This document shows positions 51,061 through 64,000 of a DNA stretch of 64,000 nt, in pieces. The notes beneath the pieces were generated by a model. It saw only the letters and a list, made by a program, of their open reading frames with translations, did not search any database and was not told the DNA's origin. The DNA is from Diplolepis rosae. Taxonomy: Eukaryota; Arthropoda; Insecta; Hymenoptera; Diplolepididae. The stretch is taken from contig JAPYXD010000745.1 in assembly GCA_030998225.1 (NCBI GenBank), positions 868,001-932,000 on the forward strand, given 5' to 3'. The position numbers were made by a program, and so were the translations under genes. Position 1 is the first letter of the stretch; every line of letters begins with the position of its first letter.

Positions 51061-54000
51061 CAGTCATATTGTAAATTATATCTAGTAGTCCATGCGCATA
51101 AAAACCATCTTCCTCAGGGAAATTAAGCTGAGAACTAAAAATTAAGATACCAAGTACATATTTTAGAGATCCCGTCATTTTAAATATTATATTTAGTAGT
51201 CCAAGTGCCTAAAATACATCTTGCTCATGGAACTTAAGCTGGGAACTGAAATTGAGGATACCTGGATTATATTTTAGAGATTCCGTCATTTTAAAAATTA
51301 TATCTAGTATTCCAAGTGCCTAAAATACATCTTCCTCAGGGAACTGAAGGTGAGAACTGAAATTAAGGATAGCTGGATTATATTTTAGAAATCCCGTCAT
51401 TTTGTAAATTATATCTAGTAGTCCAGGTGCTTAGAAACCATCTTCCTCAGGGAAATTAAGCTGAGAACTAAAAATTAAGATATCTAGTACATATTTTAGA
51501 GATCCCGTCATTTTAAATATTATATTTAGTTGTCCAAGTGCCTAAAATACATCTTGCTCATGGAACTTAAGGTGAGAACTGAAATTAAGGATACCTGGAT
51601 TATATTTTAGAGATTCCGTCATTTTAAAAATTATATCTAATATTCCAAGTGCCTAAAATACATCTTCCTCAGGAAGTTAAGCTGAGAACAGAAAATTAAG
51701 ACACCTAGTACATATTTTAGAGACCCCCTCATTTTAGAAATTATATTTAGTAGTCCAAGTGCCTAAAATACATCTTCCTCAGGAAACTTAAGCTGAGAAC
51801 TGAAAATTAAGATACCTAGTATATATTTTAGAGATCCCGTCATTTTGATAATTATATATAGTAGGCCAGGTGATTGAAAACTATCTTTCTCAGGGAACTT
51901 AAGCTGAGAACTGAAAATAATATACCAAGTACATATTTTAGAGATCCTGTCATTTTGAAAACATTAGTTAGTAGTCCAGGTGCTTAAAGAACATCTTCCT
52001 CAGGGAACTTAAGCTGAGAACTGAAATTAAGGAAACCTGGATTATATTTCAGAGATCCCGTGATGTTGAAAATTATATCTAGTAGTCCAGGTGCTTAAAA
52101 AACATCTTCCTCAGGGAACTTAAGCTGAGAACTGAAATTAAGGAAACCTGGATTATATTTCAGAGATCCCGTCATTTTGAAAATTATATCTAGTAGTCTA
52201 GGTGCCTAAAATACATCTTCCTCAGGAAACTTAAGCTGAGAACTGAAAATTAAGATACCTAGTACATATTTTAGAGATCCCGCCATTTTTATTATTATAT
52301 ATAGTAGGCCAGGTGATTGAAAACTATCTTTCTCAGGGAACTTAAGCTGAGAACTGAAAATAATATACCAAGTACATATTTTAGAGATCCTGTCATTTTG
52401 AAAATATTAGTTAGTAGTCCAGGTGCTTAAAGAACATCTTCCTCAGGGAACTTAAGCTGAGAACTGAAATTAAGGAAACCTGGATTATATTTCAGAGATC
52501 CCGTGATGTTGAAAATTATATCTAGTAGTCCAAGTGCCTAAAATACATCTTTCTCATGGAACTTAAGCTGGGAACTGAAATTAAGGACACCTGGATTATA
52601 TTTTAGAGATCCCGTCATTGTGAAAATTATATCTAGTAGTCCAGGTGCCTAAAATACATCTTCCTCAGGAAACTTAAGCTGAGAACTGAAAATTAAGATA
52701 CCTAGTACATATTTTAGAGATCCCGTCATTTTTCTTATTATATATAGTAGGCCAGGTGATTGAAAACTATCTTTCTCAGGGAACTTAAGCTGAGAACTGA
52801 AAATAATATACCAAGTATATATTTTAGAGATCCCGTCATTTTGAAAACAATCGTTAGTGGTCCAGGTGCTTATAGAACATCTTCCTCAGGGAACTTAAGC
52901 TAAGAGCTGAAAATAAAGATACCTAGTTGATATTATAGAGATCCAGTCATTTTGAAAATTATATCTAGTAGTGCAGGTGCTTAAAAACCATCATCCTCAG
53001 GAAACTTTAGCTAAGAGCTAAAAATAAAGATACCTAGTTGATATTATAGAGATCCAGTCATTTTGAAAACCATATTTAGTAGTCCAGGTGCTTAAAAAAC
53101 ATCTTCCTCAGGGAACTTAATTTAAGAACTTAAACTAAGGATACCTGGATTGTGTTATAGAGATCCCGACATTTTGAAAATTATATTTAGGAGTCCAAGT
53201 GCCTGAAATACATCTCCTGAAGGGAACTTAAGCTGAGAACTGAAATTAAGGATAGCTGGATTATATTTTAGATATCTCGTAGTTTTCAAAATTATATCTA
53301 GTAGTCCAGGTGCATAAAAACCATATTACTCAGGGATCATAATCTGACAACTGAAATTAAGGATACCTGGATTATATTTTAGAGATCCCGTCATTTTGAA
53401 AATTATATCTAGTAGTGCAGGTGCTTAAAAACCATCTTCCTTAGGAAATTTGAGCTAAGTGCTGAAAATTGAGAAACCTAGTTGATATTATAGAGATCCC
53501 GTCATTTTGAAAATTATATTTAGTCTTCCAGGTGCTTTAAAAACATCCTTCTCAGGGAACTTAAGCTGAAAACAGAAATTAAGGATACCTGGATTGTATT
53601 TTAGAGATCCCGTCATTTTGAAAATTATATTTAGAAGTCCAAGTTCCTGAAATACATCTTCCAAAGGGAACTTAAGCTGAGAACTGAAATTAAGGATAGC
53701 TGGATTATATTTTAGACATACCGTCATTTTGAAAATTATATCTAGTAGTCCAGGTGCTTTAAAACCATCTTACTCAGGGATCTTAAGCTGAGAATTAAAA
53801 TTAAGTATACCCGGATTATATTTTAGAGATCCCGTCATTTTGAAAATTATATCTAGTAGTCCAAGTGCCTAAAATACATCTTCCTCAGAGAACTTAAGCT
53901 GAGAACTGAAAATTAAGATACCTAGTACATATTTTAGAGATCCCGTCATTTTAAAAATTATATTTAGTAGTCCAAGTGCCTAAAATACATCTTCCTCAGA

Positions 54001-57000
54001 GAACTTAAGCTGAGAACTGAAAATAAAGATACCTAGTTGATATTATAGAGATCCAGTCATATTGTAAATTATATCTAGTAGTCCAGGTGCTTAAAAACCA
54101 TCTTCCTCAGGGAAATTATGCTGAGAACTAAAAATTAAGATACCAAGTACATATTTTAGAGATCCCGTCATTTTAAATATTATATTTAGTAGTCCAAGTG
54201 CCTAAAATACATCTAGCTCATGGAACTTAAGCTGGGAACTGAAATTGAGGATACCTGGATTATATTTTAGAGATTCCGTCATTTTAAAAATTATATCTAG
54301 TATTCCAAGTGCCTAAAATACATCTTCCTCAGGGAACTGAAGGTGAGAACTGAAATTAAGGATAGCTGGATTATATTTTAGAAATCCCGTCATTTTGTAA
54401 ATTATATCTAGTAGTCCAGGTGCTTAGAAACCATCTTCCTCAGGGAAATTAAGCTGAGAACTAAAAATTAAGATACCAAGTACATATTTTAGAGATCCCG
54501 TCATTTTAAATATTATATTTAGTAGTCCAAGTGCCTAAAATACATCTTGCTCATGGAACTTAAGCTGGGAACTGAAATTAAGGATACCTGGATTATATTT
54601 TAGAGATTCCGTCATTTTAAAAATTATATCTAGTATTCCAAGTGCCTAAAATACATCTTCCTCAGGAAGTTAAGCTGAGAACAGAAAATTAAGACACCTA
54701 GTACATATTTTAGAGACCCCCTCATTTTAGAAATTATATTTAGTAGTCCAAGTTCCTAAAATACATCTTCCTCAGGTAACTTAATCTAAGAACTTAAACT
54801 TACGATACCTTGTTTATATTTTAGAGATCCCGTCATTTTGATAATTATATATAGTAGGCCAGGTGATTGAAAACTATCTTTCTCAGGGAACTTAAGCTGA
54901 GAACTGAAAATAATATACCAAGTACATATTTTAGAGATCCTGTCATTTTGAAAACATTAGTTAGTAGTCCAGGTGCTTAAAGAACATCTTCCTCAGGGAA
55001 CTTAAGCTGAGAACTGAAATTAAGGAAACCTGGATTATATTTCAGAGATCCCGTGATGTTGAAAATTATATCTAGTAGTCCAGGTGCTTAAAAAACATCT
55101 TCCTCAGGGAACTTAAGCTGAGAACTGAAATTAAGGAAACCTGGATTATATTTCAGAGATCCCGTCATTTTGAAAATTATATCTAGTAGTCTAGGTGCCT
55201 AAAATACATCTTCCTCAGGAAACTTAAGCTGAGAACTGAAAATTAAGATACCTAGTACATATTTTAGAGATCCCGACATTTTGATAATTATATATAGTAG
55301 GCCAGGTGATTGAAAACTATCTTTCTCAGGGAACTTAAGCTGAGAACTGAAAATAATATACCAAGTACTTATTTTAGAGATCCTGTCATTTTGAAAATAT
55401 TAGTTAGTAGTCCAGGTGCTTAAAGAACATCTTCCTCAGGGAACTTAAGCTGAGAACTGAAATTAAGGAAACCTGGATTATATTTCAGAGATCCCGTGAT
55501 GTTGAAAATTATATCTAGTAGTCCAAGTGCCTAAAATACATCTTTCTCATGGAACTTAAGCTGGGACCTGAAATTAAGGACACCTGGATTATATTTTAGA
55601 GATCCCGTCATTGTGAAAATTATATCTAGTAGTCCAGGTGCCTAAAATACATCTTCCTCAGGAAACTTAAGCTGAGAACTGAAAATTAAGATACCTAGTA
55701 CATATTTTAGAGATCCCGCCATTTTTATTATTATATATAGTAGGCCAGGTGATTGAAAACTATCTTTCTCAGGGAACTTAAGCTGAGAACTGAAAATAAT
55801 ATACCAAGTACAAATTTTAGAGATCCCGTCATTTTGAAAACAATCGTTAGTGGTCCAGGTGCTTATAGAACATCTTCCTCAGGGAACTTAAGCTGAGAAC
55901 TGAAATTAAGGATACCTGGATTATATTAAAGAGATCCCGTCATTGTGATAATTATATCTAGTAGTGCAGGTGCTTAAAAACCATCTTCCTCAGGAAACTT
56001 TAGCTAAGAGCTGAAAATAAAGATACCTAGTTGATATTATAGAGATCCAGTCATTTTGAAAACCATATTTAGTAGTCCAGGTGCTTTAAAAACATCTTTC
56101 TCAGGGAACTTAAGCTGAGAACTGAAATTAAGGATAGCTGGATTATATTTTAGAGATCCCGTCATTTTGAAAATTATATCTAGTATTCCAAGTGCCTAAA
56201 ATACATCTTCCTCAGGAAGTTAAGCTGAGAACAGAAAATTAAGACACCTAGTACATATTTTAGAGACCCCCTCATTTTAGAAATTATATTTAGTAGTCCA
56301 AGTGCCTAAAATACATCTTCCTCAGGAAACTTAAGCTGAGAACTGAAAATTAAGATACCTAGTACATATTTTAGAGATCCCGTCATTTTTATTATTATAT
56401 ATAGTAGGCCAGGTGATTGAAAACTATCTTTCTCAGGGAACTTAAGCTGAGAACTGAAAATAATATACCAAGTACATATTTTAGAGATCCTGTCATTTTG
56501 AAAACATTAGTTAGTAGTCCAGGTGCTTAAAGAACATCTTCCTCAGGGAACTTAAGGTGAGAACTGAAATTAAGGATACCTGGATTATATTTAAGAGACC
56601 ACGTAATTTTGAAAAGAATATCTAGGAGTCCAGGTGCTTAAAAACCATCTTCCTCAGGGAACTTAAGCTGAGAACTGAAATTAAGGAAACCTGGATTATA
56701 TTTCAGAGATCCCGTCATTTTGAAAATTATATCTAGTAGTCTAGGTGCCTAAAATACATCTTCCTCAGGAAACTTAAGCTGAGAACTGAAAATTAAGATA
56801 CCTAGTACATATTTTAGAGATCCCGTCATTTTTATAATTATATATAGTAGGCCAGGTGATTGAAAACTATCTTTCTCAGGGAACCTAAGCTGAGAACTGA
56901 AAATAATATACCAAGTACTTATTTTAGAGATCCTGTCATTTTGAAAATATTAGTTAGTAGTCCAGGTGCTTAAAGAACATCTTCCTCAGGGAACTTAAGC

Positions 57001-60000
57001 TGAGAACTGAAATTAAGGAAACCTGGATTATATTTCAGAGATCCCGTGATGTTGAAAATTATATCTAGTAGTCCAAGTGCCTAAAATACATCTTTCTCAT
57101 GGAACTTAAGCTGGGAACTGAAATTATGGATACCTTGATTATATTTTAGAGATCCCGTCATTTTAATAATTATATTTTTTAGGCCATGTGCATAAAATAA
57201 TTCTTTCTCATGGAACTTAAGCTGAGAACTGAAAATTAAGATATCTATTATATATTTTAGAGATCCCGACATTTTGAAAATTATATATATTAGGACAGGT
57301 GATAAAAAAATATATATCTCAGGGAACTTAAGCTGAGAACTGAAAATAATATACCAAGTATATATTTTAGAGATCCCGTCATTTTGAAAACAATAGTTAG
57401 TGGTCCAGGTGCTTATAGAACATCTTCCTCAGGGAACTTAAGCTGAGAACTGAAATTAAGGATACCTGGATTATATTAAAGAGATCCAGTCATTGTGAAA
57501 ATTATATCTAGTAGTGCAGGTGCTTAAAAACCATCATCCTCAGGAAACTTTAGCTAAGAGCTAAAAATAAAGATACCTAGTTGATATTATAGAGATCCAG
57601 TCATTTTGAAAACCATATTTAGTAGTCCAGGTGCTTAAAAAACATCTTCCTCAGGGAACTTAATTTAAGAACTTAAACTAAGGATACCTGGATTGTGTTA
57701 TAGAGATCCCGACATTTTGAAAATTATATTTAGGAGTCCAAGTGCCTGAAATACATCTCCTGAAGGGAACTTAAGCTGAGAACTGAAATTAAGGATAGCT
57801 GGATTATATTTTAGATATCTCGTAGTTTTCAAAATTATATCTAGTAGTCCAGGTGCATAAAAACCATATTACTCAGGGATCATAATCTGACAACTGATAT
57901 TAAGGATACCTGGATTATATTTTAGAGATCCCGTCATTTTGAAAATTATATCTAGTAGTGCAGGTGCTTAAAAACCATCTTCCTTAGGAAATTTGAGCTA
58001 AGTGCTGAAAATTGAGATACCTAGTACATATTTTAGAGATCCCGTCATTTTGAAAACTATATTTAGTCTTCCAGGTGCTTTAAAAACATCTTTCTCAGGG
58101 AACTTAAGCTGAGAACAGAAATTAAGGATACCTGGATTATATTTTAGAGATCCCGTCATTTTGAAAATTATATTTAGAAGTCCAAGTTCCTGAAATACAT
58201 CTTCCAAAGGGAACTTAAGCTGAGAACTGAAATTAAGGATAGCTGGATTATATTTTAGACATACCGTCATTTTGAAAATTATATCTAGTAGTCCAGGTGC
58301 TTTAAAACCATCTTACTCAGGGATCTTAAGCTGAGAATTGAAATTAAGTATACCCGGATTATATTTTAGAGATCCCGTCATTTTGAAAATTATATCTAGT
58401 AGTCCAAGTGCCTAAAATACATCTTCCTCAGAGAACTTAAGCTGAGAACTGAAAATTAAGATACCTAGTACATATTTTAGAGATCCCGTCATTTTAAAAA
58501 TTATATTTAGTAGTCCAAGTGCCTAAAATACATCTTCCTCAGAGAACTTAAGCTGAGAACTGAAAATTAAGATACCTAGTTGATATTATATAGATCCAGT
58601 CATTTTGTAAATTATATCTAGTAGTCCAGGTGCTTAAAAACCATCTTCCTCAGGGAAATTATGCTGAGAACTAAAAATTAAGATACCAAGTACATATTTT
58701 AGAGATCCCGTCATTTTAAATATTATATTTAGTAGTCCAAGTGCCTAAAATACATCTTGCTCATGGAACTTAAGCTGGGAACTGAAATTGAGGATACCTG
58801 GATTATATTTTAGAGATTCCGTCATTTTAAAAATTATATCTAGTATTCCAAGTGCCTAAAATACATCTTCCTCAGGGAACTAAAGGTGAGAACTGAAATT
58901 AAGGATAGCTGGATTATATTTTAGAAATCCCGTCATTTTGTAAATTATATCTAGTAGTCCAGGTGCTTAGAAACCATCTTCCTCAGGGAAATTAAGCTGA
59001 GAACTAAAAATTAAGATACCAAGTACATATTTTAGAGATCCCCTCATTTTGAAAAATATATTTAGTAGTCCAGGTGCATAAATTACATCTTCCTCATGGA
59101 ACTTAAGGTGAGAACTGAAATTAATGATAACTGGATTATATTTTAGAGATACCGTCATTTTAAAAATTATATCTAGTATTCCAAGTGCCTAAAATACATC
59201 TTCCTCAGGAAGTTAAGATGAGAACAGAAAATTAAGACACCTAGTACATATTTTAGAGACCCCCTCATTTTAAAAATTATATTTAGTAGTCTACGTGCCT
59301 AAAATACATCGTCCTCAGGAAACTTAAGCTGAGAACTGAAAATTAAGATATCTAGTATATATTTTAGAGATCCCGTCATTTTGATAATTATATATAGTAG
59401 GCCAGGTGATACAAAACTATCTTTCTCAGGGAACTTAAGCTGAGAACTGAAAATAATATACCAAGTACATATTTTAGAGATCCTGTCATTTTGAAAACAT
59501 TAGTTAGTAGTCCAGGTGCTTAAAGAACATCTTCCTCAGGGAACTTAAGCTGAGAACTGAAATTAAGGAAACCTGGATTATATTTCAGAGATCCCGTGAT
59601 GTTGAAAACCATATTTAGTAGTCCAGGTTCTTAAAAAACATCTTCCTCAGGGAACTTAAGCTGAGAACTGAAATTAAGGACACCTGGATTATATTTTAGA
59701 GATCCCGTCATTGTGAAAATTATATCTAGTAGTCCAGGTGCCTAAAATACATCTTCCTCAGGAAACTTAAGCTGAGAACTGAAAATTAAGATACCTAGTA
59801 CATATTTTAGAGATCCCGTCATTTTTATTATTATATATAGTAGGCCAGGTGATTGAAAACTATCTTTCTCAGGGAACTTAAGCTGAGAACTGAAAATAAT
59901 ATACCAAGTACATATTTTAGAGATCCCGTCATTTTGAATATTATATTTATTAGTCCAGGTGCTTAAAAAACATCTTCTTCAGGGAACTTAAGCTGAGAAC

Positions 60001-61710
60001 TGAAATTAAGGAAACCTGGATTATATTTCAGAGATCCCGTGATGTTGAAAATTATATCTAGTTGTCCAGGTGCTTAAAAAACATCTTTCTCATGGAACTT
60101 AAGCTGGGAACTGAAATTAAGGATACCAGGATTATATTTTAGAGATCCCGTCATTTTGAAAATTATATCTAGTAGTCCAGGTGCCTAAAATACATCTTCC
60201 TCAGGAAACTTAAGCTGAGAACTGAAAATTAAGATACCTAGTACATATTTTAGAGATCCCGTCATTTTTATAATTATATATAGTAGGCCAGGTGATTGAA
60301 AACTATCTTTCTCAGGGAACTTAAGCTGAGAACTGAAAATAATATACCAAGTACATATTTTAGAGATCCCGTCATTTTGAAAACAATCGTTAGTGGTCCA
60401 GGTGCTTATAGAACATCTTCCTCAGGGAACTTAAGCTGAGAACTGAAATTAAGGATACCTGGATTATATTTTAGAGATCCCGTGATGTTGAAAATTATAT
60501 CTAGTAGTCCAGGTGCTTTAAAAACATCTTTCTCAGGGAAATTAAGCTGAGAACTGAAATTAAGGATACCTGGATTATATTAAAGAGATCCAGTCATTGT
60601 GAAAATTATATCTAGTTGTGCAGGTGCTTAAAAAACATCGTCCTCAGGGAACTTTAGCTAAGAGCTGAAAATAAAGATACCTAGTTGATATTATAGAGAT
60701 CCAGTCATTTTGAAAACCATATTTAGTAGTCCAGGTGCTTTAAAAACATCTTTCTCAGGGAACTTATGCTGAGAACTGAAATTAAGGATACCTGGATTGT
60801 GTTATAGAGATCCCGACATTTTGAAAATTATATTTAGGAGTCCAAGTGCCTGAAATACATCTCCTGAAGGGAACTTAAGCTGAGAACTGAAATTAAGGAT
60901 AGCTGGATTATATTTTAGATATCTCGTAGTTTTCAAAATTATATCTAGTAGTCCAGGTGCATAAAAACCATATTACTCAGGGATCATAATCTGACAACTG
61001 AAATTAAGGATACCTGGATTATATTTTTGAGATCCCGTCGTTTTGAAAATTATATCTAGTAGTGCAGGTGCTTAAAAACCATCTTCCTTAGGAAATTTGA
61101 ACTAAGTGCTGAAAATTGAGAAACCTAGTTGATATTTTAGAGATCCCGTCATTTTGAAAACTATATTTAGTCTTCCAGGTGCTTTAAAAACATCTTTCTC
61201 AGGGAACTTAAGCTGAGAACAGAAATTAAGGATACCAGGATTATATTTTAGAGATCCCGTCATTTTGAAAATTATATTTAGAAGTCCAAGTTCCTGAAAT
61301 ACATCTTCCAAAGGGAACTTAAGCTGAGAACTGAAATTAAGGATAGCTGGATTATATTTTAGACATACCGTCATTTTGAAAATTATATCTTGTAGTCCAG
61401 GTGCTTTAAAACCATCTTACTCAGGGATCTTAAGCTGAGAATTGAAATTAAGTATACCCGGATTATATTTTAGAGATCCCGTCATTTTGAAAATTATATC
61501 TAGTAGTCCAAGTGCCTAAAATACATCTTCCTCAGAGAACTTAAGCTGAGAACTGAAAATTAAGATACCTAGTACATATTTTAGAGATCCCGTCATTTTA
61601 AAAATTATATTTAGTAGTCCAAGTGCCTAAAATACATCTTCCTCAGAGAACTTAAGCTGAGAACTGAAAATTAAGATACCTAGTACATATTTTAGAGATC
61701 CAGTCATTTT
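51061..61710. repeat. About 3-kb higher-order repeat (27/28 monomers)
   Basis: Several independent rare variants give the same offsets. CAGTCATATTGTAAATT-type monomers lie at 51061, 54054, 58597 and 61701. AGACCCCCTCATTTTA lies at 51721, 54714, 56264 and 59257. GTCTAGGTGCCTAAAATAC lies at 52196, 55189 and 56739. The offsets are 2993 bp (27 monomers), 1550 bp (14 monomers, an extra internal duplication) and 3104 bp (28 monomers, one extra). Near-identity over kilobases marks this as the most recently amplified part of the window. One monomer near 54774-54830 is replaced by a different variant in the second unit. Confidence 0.85.
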
Positions 61711-64000
61711 GTAAATTATATCAAGTAGTCCAGGCGCTTAAAAACCATCTTCCTCAGGGAAATTAAGCTGAGAACTAAAAATTAAGATACCAAGTACATA
61801 TGTTAGAGATCCCGTCATTTTAAATATTATATTTAGTAGTCCAAGTGCCTAAAATACATCTTCCTCAGAGAACTTAAGCTGAGAACTGAAATTGAGGATA
61901 CCTGGATTATATTTTAGAGATTCCGTCATTTTAAAAATTATATTTAGTGGTCCAAGTGCCTAAAATACATCTTCCTCAGGGAACTTAAGGTGAGAACTGA
62001 AATTAAGGATAGCTGGATTATATTTTAGAAATCCCGTCATTTTGTAAATTATATCAAGTAGTCCAGGCGCTTAAAAACCATCTTCCTCAGGGAAATTAAG
62101 CTGAGAACTAAAAATTAAGATACCTAGTACATATTTTAGAGATCCCGTCATTTTGAAAATTATATTTAGTAGTCCAAGTGCCTAAAATACATCTTCCTCA
62201 GAAAACTTTAGCTAAGAGCTGAAAATAAAGATACCTAGTTGATATTATAGAGATCCTGTCATGTTGAAAACCATATTTAGTAGTCCTGGTGCTTAAAAAA
62301 CATCTTCCTCAGGGAACTTAATTTAAGAACTTAAACTAAGGATACCTGGATTGTGTTTTAGAGATCCCGACATTTTGAAAATTATATTTAGGAGTCCAAG
62401 TGCCTGAAATACATCTCCTGAAGGGAACTTAAGCTGAGAACTGAAATTAAGGATAGCTGGATTATATTTTAGATATCTCGTAGTTTTCAAAATTATATCT
62501 AGTAGTCCAGGTGCTTAAAAACCATATTACTCAGGGATCATAATCTGAGAACTGAAATTAAGGATACCTGGATTGTATTTTAGAGATCCCGTAATTTTGA
62601 AAATTATATCAAGTAGTGCAGGTGCTTAAAAACCATCTTCCTTAGGAAATTTGAGCTAAGTGCTGAAAATTGAGAAACCTAGTTGATATTATAGAGATCC
62701 CGTCATTTTGAAAATTATATTTAGTCTTCCAGGTGCTTTAAAAACATCCTTCTCAGGGAACTTAAGCTGAAAACAGAAAATAAGGATACCTGGATTTTAT
62801 TTTAGAGATCCCGTCATTTTGAAAATTATATTTAGAAGTCCAAGTTCCTGAAATACATCTTCCAAAGGGAACTTAATATGAGAACTGAAATTAAGGATAG
62901 CTGGATTATATTTTAGACATACCGTCATTTTGAAAATTATATCTAGTAGTCCAGGTGCTTTAAAACCATCTTACTCAGGGATCTTAAGCTGAGAATTGAA
63001 ATTAAGTATACCCGGATTATATTTTAGAGATCCCGTCATTTTGAAAATTATATCTAGTAGTCCAAGTGCCTAAAATACATCTTCCTCAGAGAACTTAAGC
63101 TGAGAACAGAAAATTAAGATACCTAGTACATATTTTAGAGATCCCGTCATTTTTATTATTATATATAGTAGGCCAGGTGATTGAAAACTATCTTTCTCAG
63201 GGAACTTAAGCTGAGAACTGAAAATAATATACCAAGTATTTATTTTATAGATACCGTCATTTTGATAAAAATATTTAGTGTTCCAGGTGCTTAAATAACA
63301 TCTTCCTCAGGGAACTTAAGCTGAGAACTGAAATTAAGGATACCTGGATTATTTTTTAGAGATCCCGTGATGTTGAAAATTATATCTAGTAGTCCAGGTG
63401 CTTTAAAAACATCTTTCTCAGGGAAATTAAGCTGAGAACTGAAATTAAGGATACCTGGATTATATTAAAGAGATCCAGTCATTGTGAAAATTATATCTAG
63501 TAGTGCAGGTGCTTAAAAACCATCATCCTCAGGGAACTTTAGCTAAGAGCTGAAAATAAAGATACCTAGTTGATATTATAGAGATCCAGTCATTTTGAAA
63601 ACCATATTTAGTAGTCCAGGTGCTTTAAAAACATCTTTCTCAGGGAACTTAATTTAAGAACTTAAACTAAGGATACCTGGATTGTGTTATAGAGATCCCG
63701 ACATTTTGAAAATTATATTTAGGAGTCCAAGTGCCTGAAATACATCTCCTGAAGGGAACTTAAGCTGAGAACTGAAATTAAGGATAGCTGGATTATATTT
63801 TAGATATCTCGTAGTTTTCAAAATTATATCTAGTAGTCCAGGTGCATAAAAACCATATTACTCAGGGATCATAATCTGAGAACTGAAATTAAGGATACCT
63901 GGATTATATTTTAGAGATCCCGTCATTTTGAAAATTATATCTAGTAGTGCAGGTGCTTAAAAACCATCTTTTTTAGGAAATTTGAGCTAAGTGCTGAAAA

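Larger units (their letters stand above)
25651..63830. repeat. Array domain marked by the TATCTCGTAG monomer type
   Basis: A distinctive monomer reads TATCTCGTAGTTTTC in place of the usual GATCCCGTCATTTTG, and is normally preceded by a CATCTCCTGAAGGGAACTT monomer. I find it at 25651, 29314, 32530, 33752, 38522, 40851, 47063, 48727, 49393, 53273, 57816, 60920, 62474 and 63805, and not in the left arm or between 17.4 and 25.6 kb. All intervals are near whole numbers of monomers (33, 29, 11, 43, 21, 56, 15, 6, 35, 41, 28, 14 and 12). It therefore acts as a tag for higher-order units of this domain. Confidence 0.85.
17416..64000. repeat. 111-bp satellite array, right arm
   Basis: Continuation of the same satellite in the same orientation, roughly 420 monomers by length, running to the window edge. 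Spacings between identical rare variants are always near-multiples of 110.9 bp (for example 1222, 1331, 2217, 2329, 2993), so monomer length is very uniform. There is no further transposon, gene or non-satellite interval. A recurrent cassette of about three monomers (GTAGGCCAGGTGATTG, then AATAATATACCAAGTA, then ACAATCGTTAGTGGTCC) is scattered through the arm, for example near 26901, 30565, 40217, 42433, 45427, 50531, 52749 and 60289. Confidence 0.98.

Noticed and set aside
17416..64000. Hammerhead ribozyme within the satellite monomer (CTGAGAACTGAAATT)
   Set aside because: The order resembles CUGANGA...GAAA only superficially. There is no helix II between the boxes and no cleavage triplet in place.
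17416..64000. CENP-B box in the monomer
   Set aside because: No monomer variant I read contains the TTCG....A..CGGG pattern.

Overview
This window is almost entirely one tandem satellite DNA array, interrupted once by a composite Penelope-like retroelement (PLE). No host protein-coding gene, tRNA, rRNA, CRISPR array or bacterial feature is visible. Satellite arrays of this size, AT-rich sequence and a PLE carrying a C-terminal GIY-YIG nuclease point to an animal genome, most likely an invertebrate (inference). The species cannot be named from sequence alone. The location is plausibly pericentromeric, centromeric or subtelomeric heterochromatin.

Layout. Positions 1-10252 and 17416-64000 are head-to-tail monomers of about 111 bp, all in one orientation (roughly 92 and 420 copies, from length divided by period). 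The array has layered higher-order structure: a 4-monomer unit at 1-1330, three copies of an 861-bp block in the left arm, a dimer series at 20389-21276, a register of 21, 27 and 31 monomers at 35-44 kb, and a 27/28-monomer (2993/3104 bp) unit at 51-62 kb. One monomer type with a distinctive TATCTCGTAG segment was found 14 times, all right of 25.6 kb, so the two arms differ in composition.

Positions 10253-17415 hold three pieces of one PLE family. Copy 1 is 5'-truncated and inverted (minus strand, 10253-12433). It meets a 5'-truncated plus-strand copy 2 (12440-14058) head to head, with about 6 bp of filler between them. Copy 2 runs directly in tandem into the only copy with a complete coding region, copy 3 (14059-17415). 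Copy 3 encodes a reverse transcriptase with all core motifs, including YVDD, followed by a GIY-YIG endonuclease put out of frame by single-base changes in A-runs. The other two copies also carry lesions. Each 3' region ends in a hammerhead-ribozyme-like fold. The insertion is flanked by a 21-bp target duplication with one mismatch, and satellite phase is restored when the element and one duplicate are removed. The element therefore landed in a pre-existing array.

The many short antisense open frames in the satellite are a by-product of a monomer length divisible by three (111 bp = 37 codons) and are not annotated as genes.
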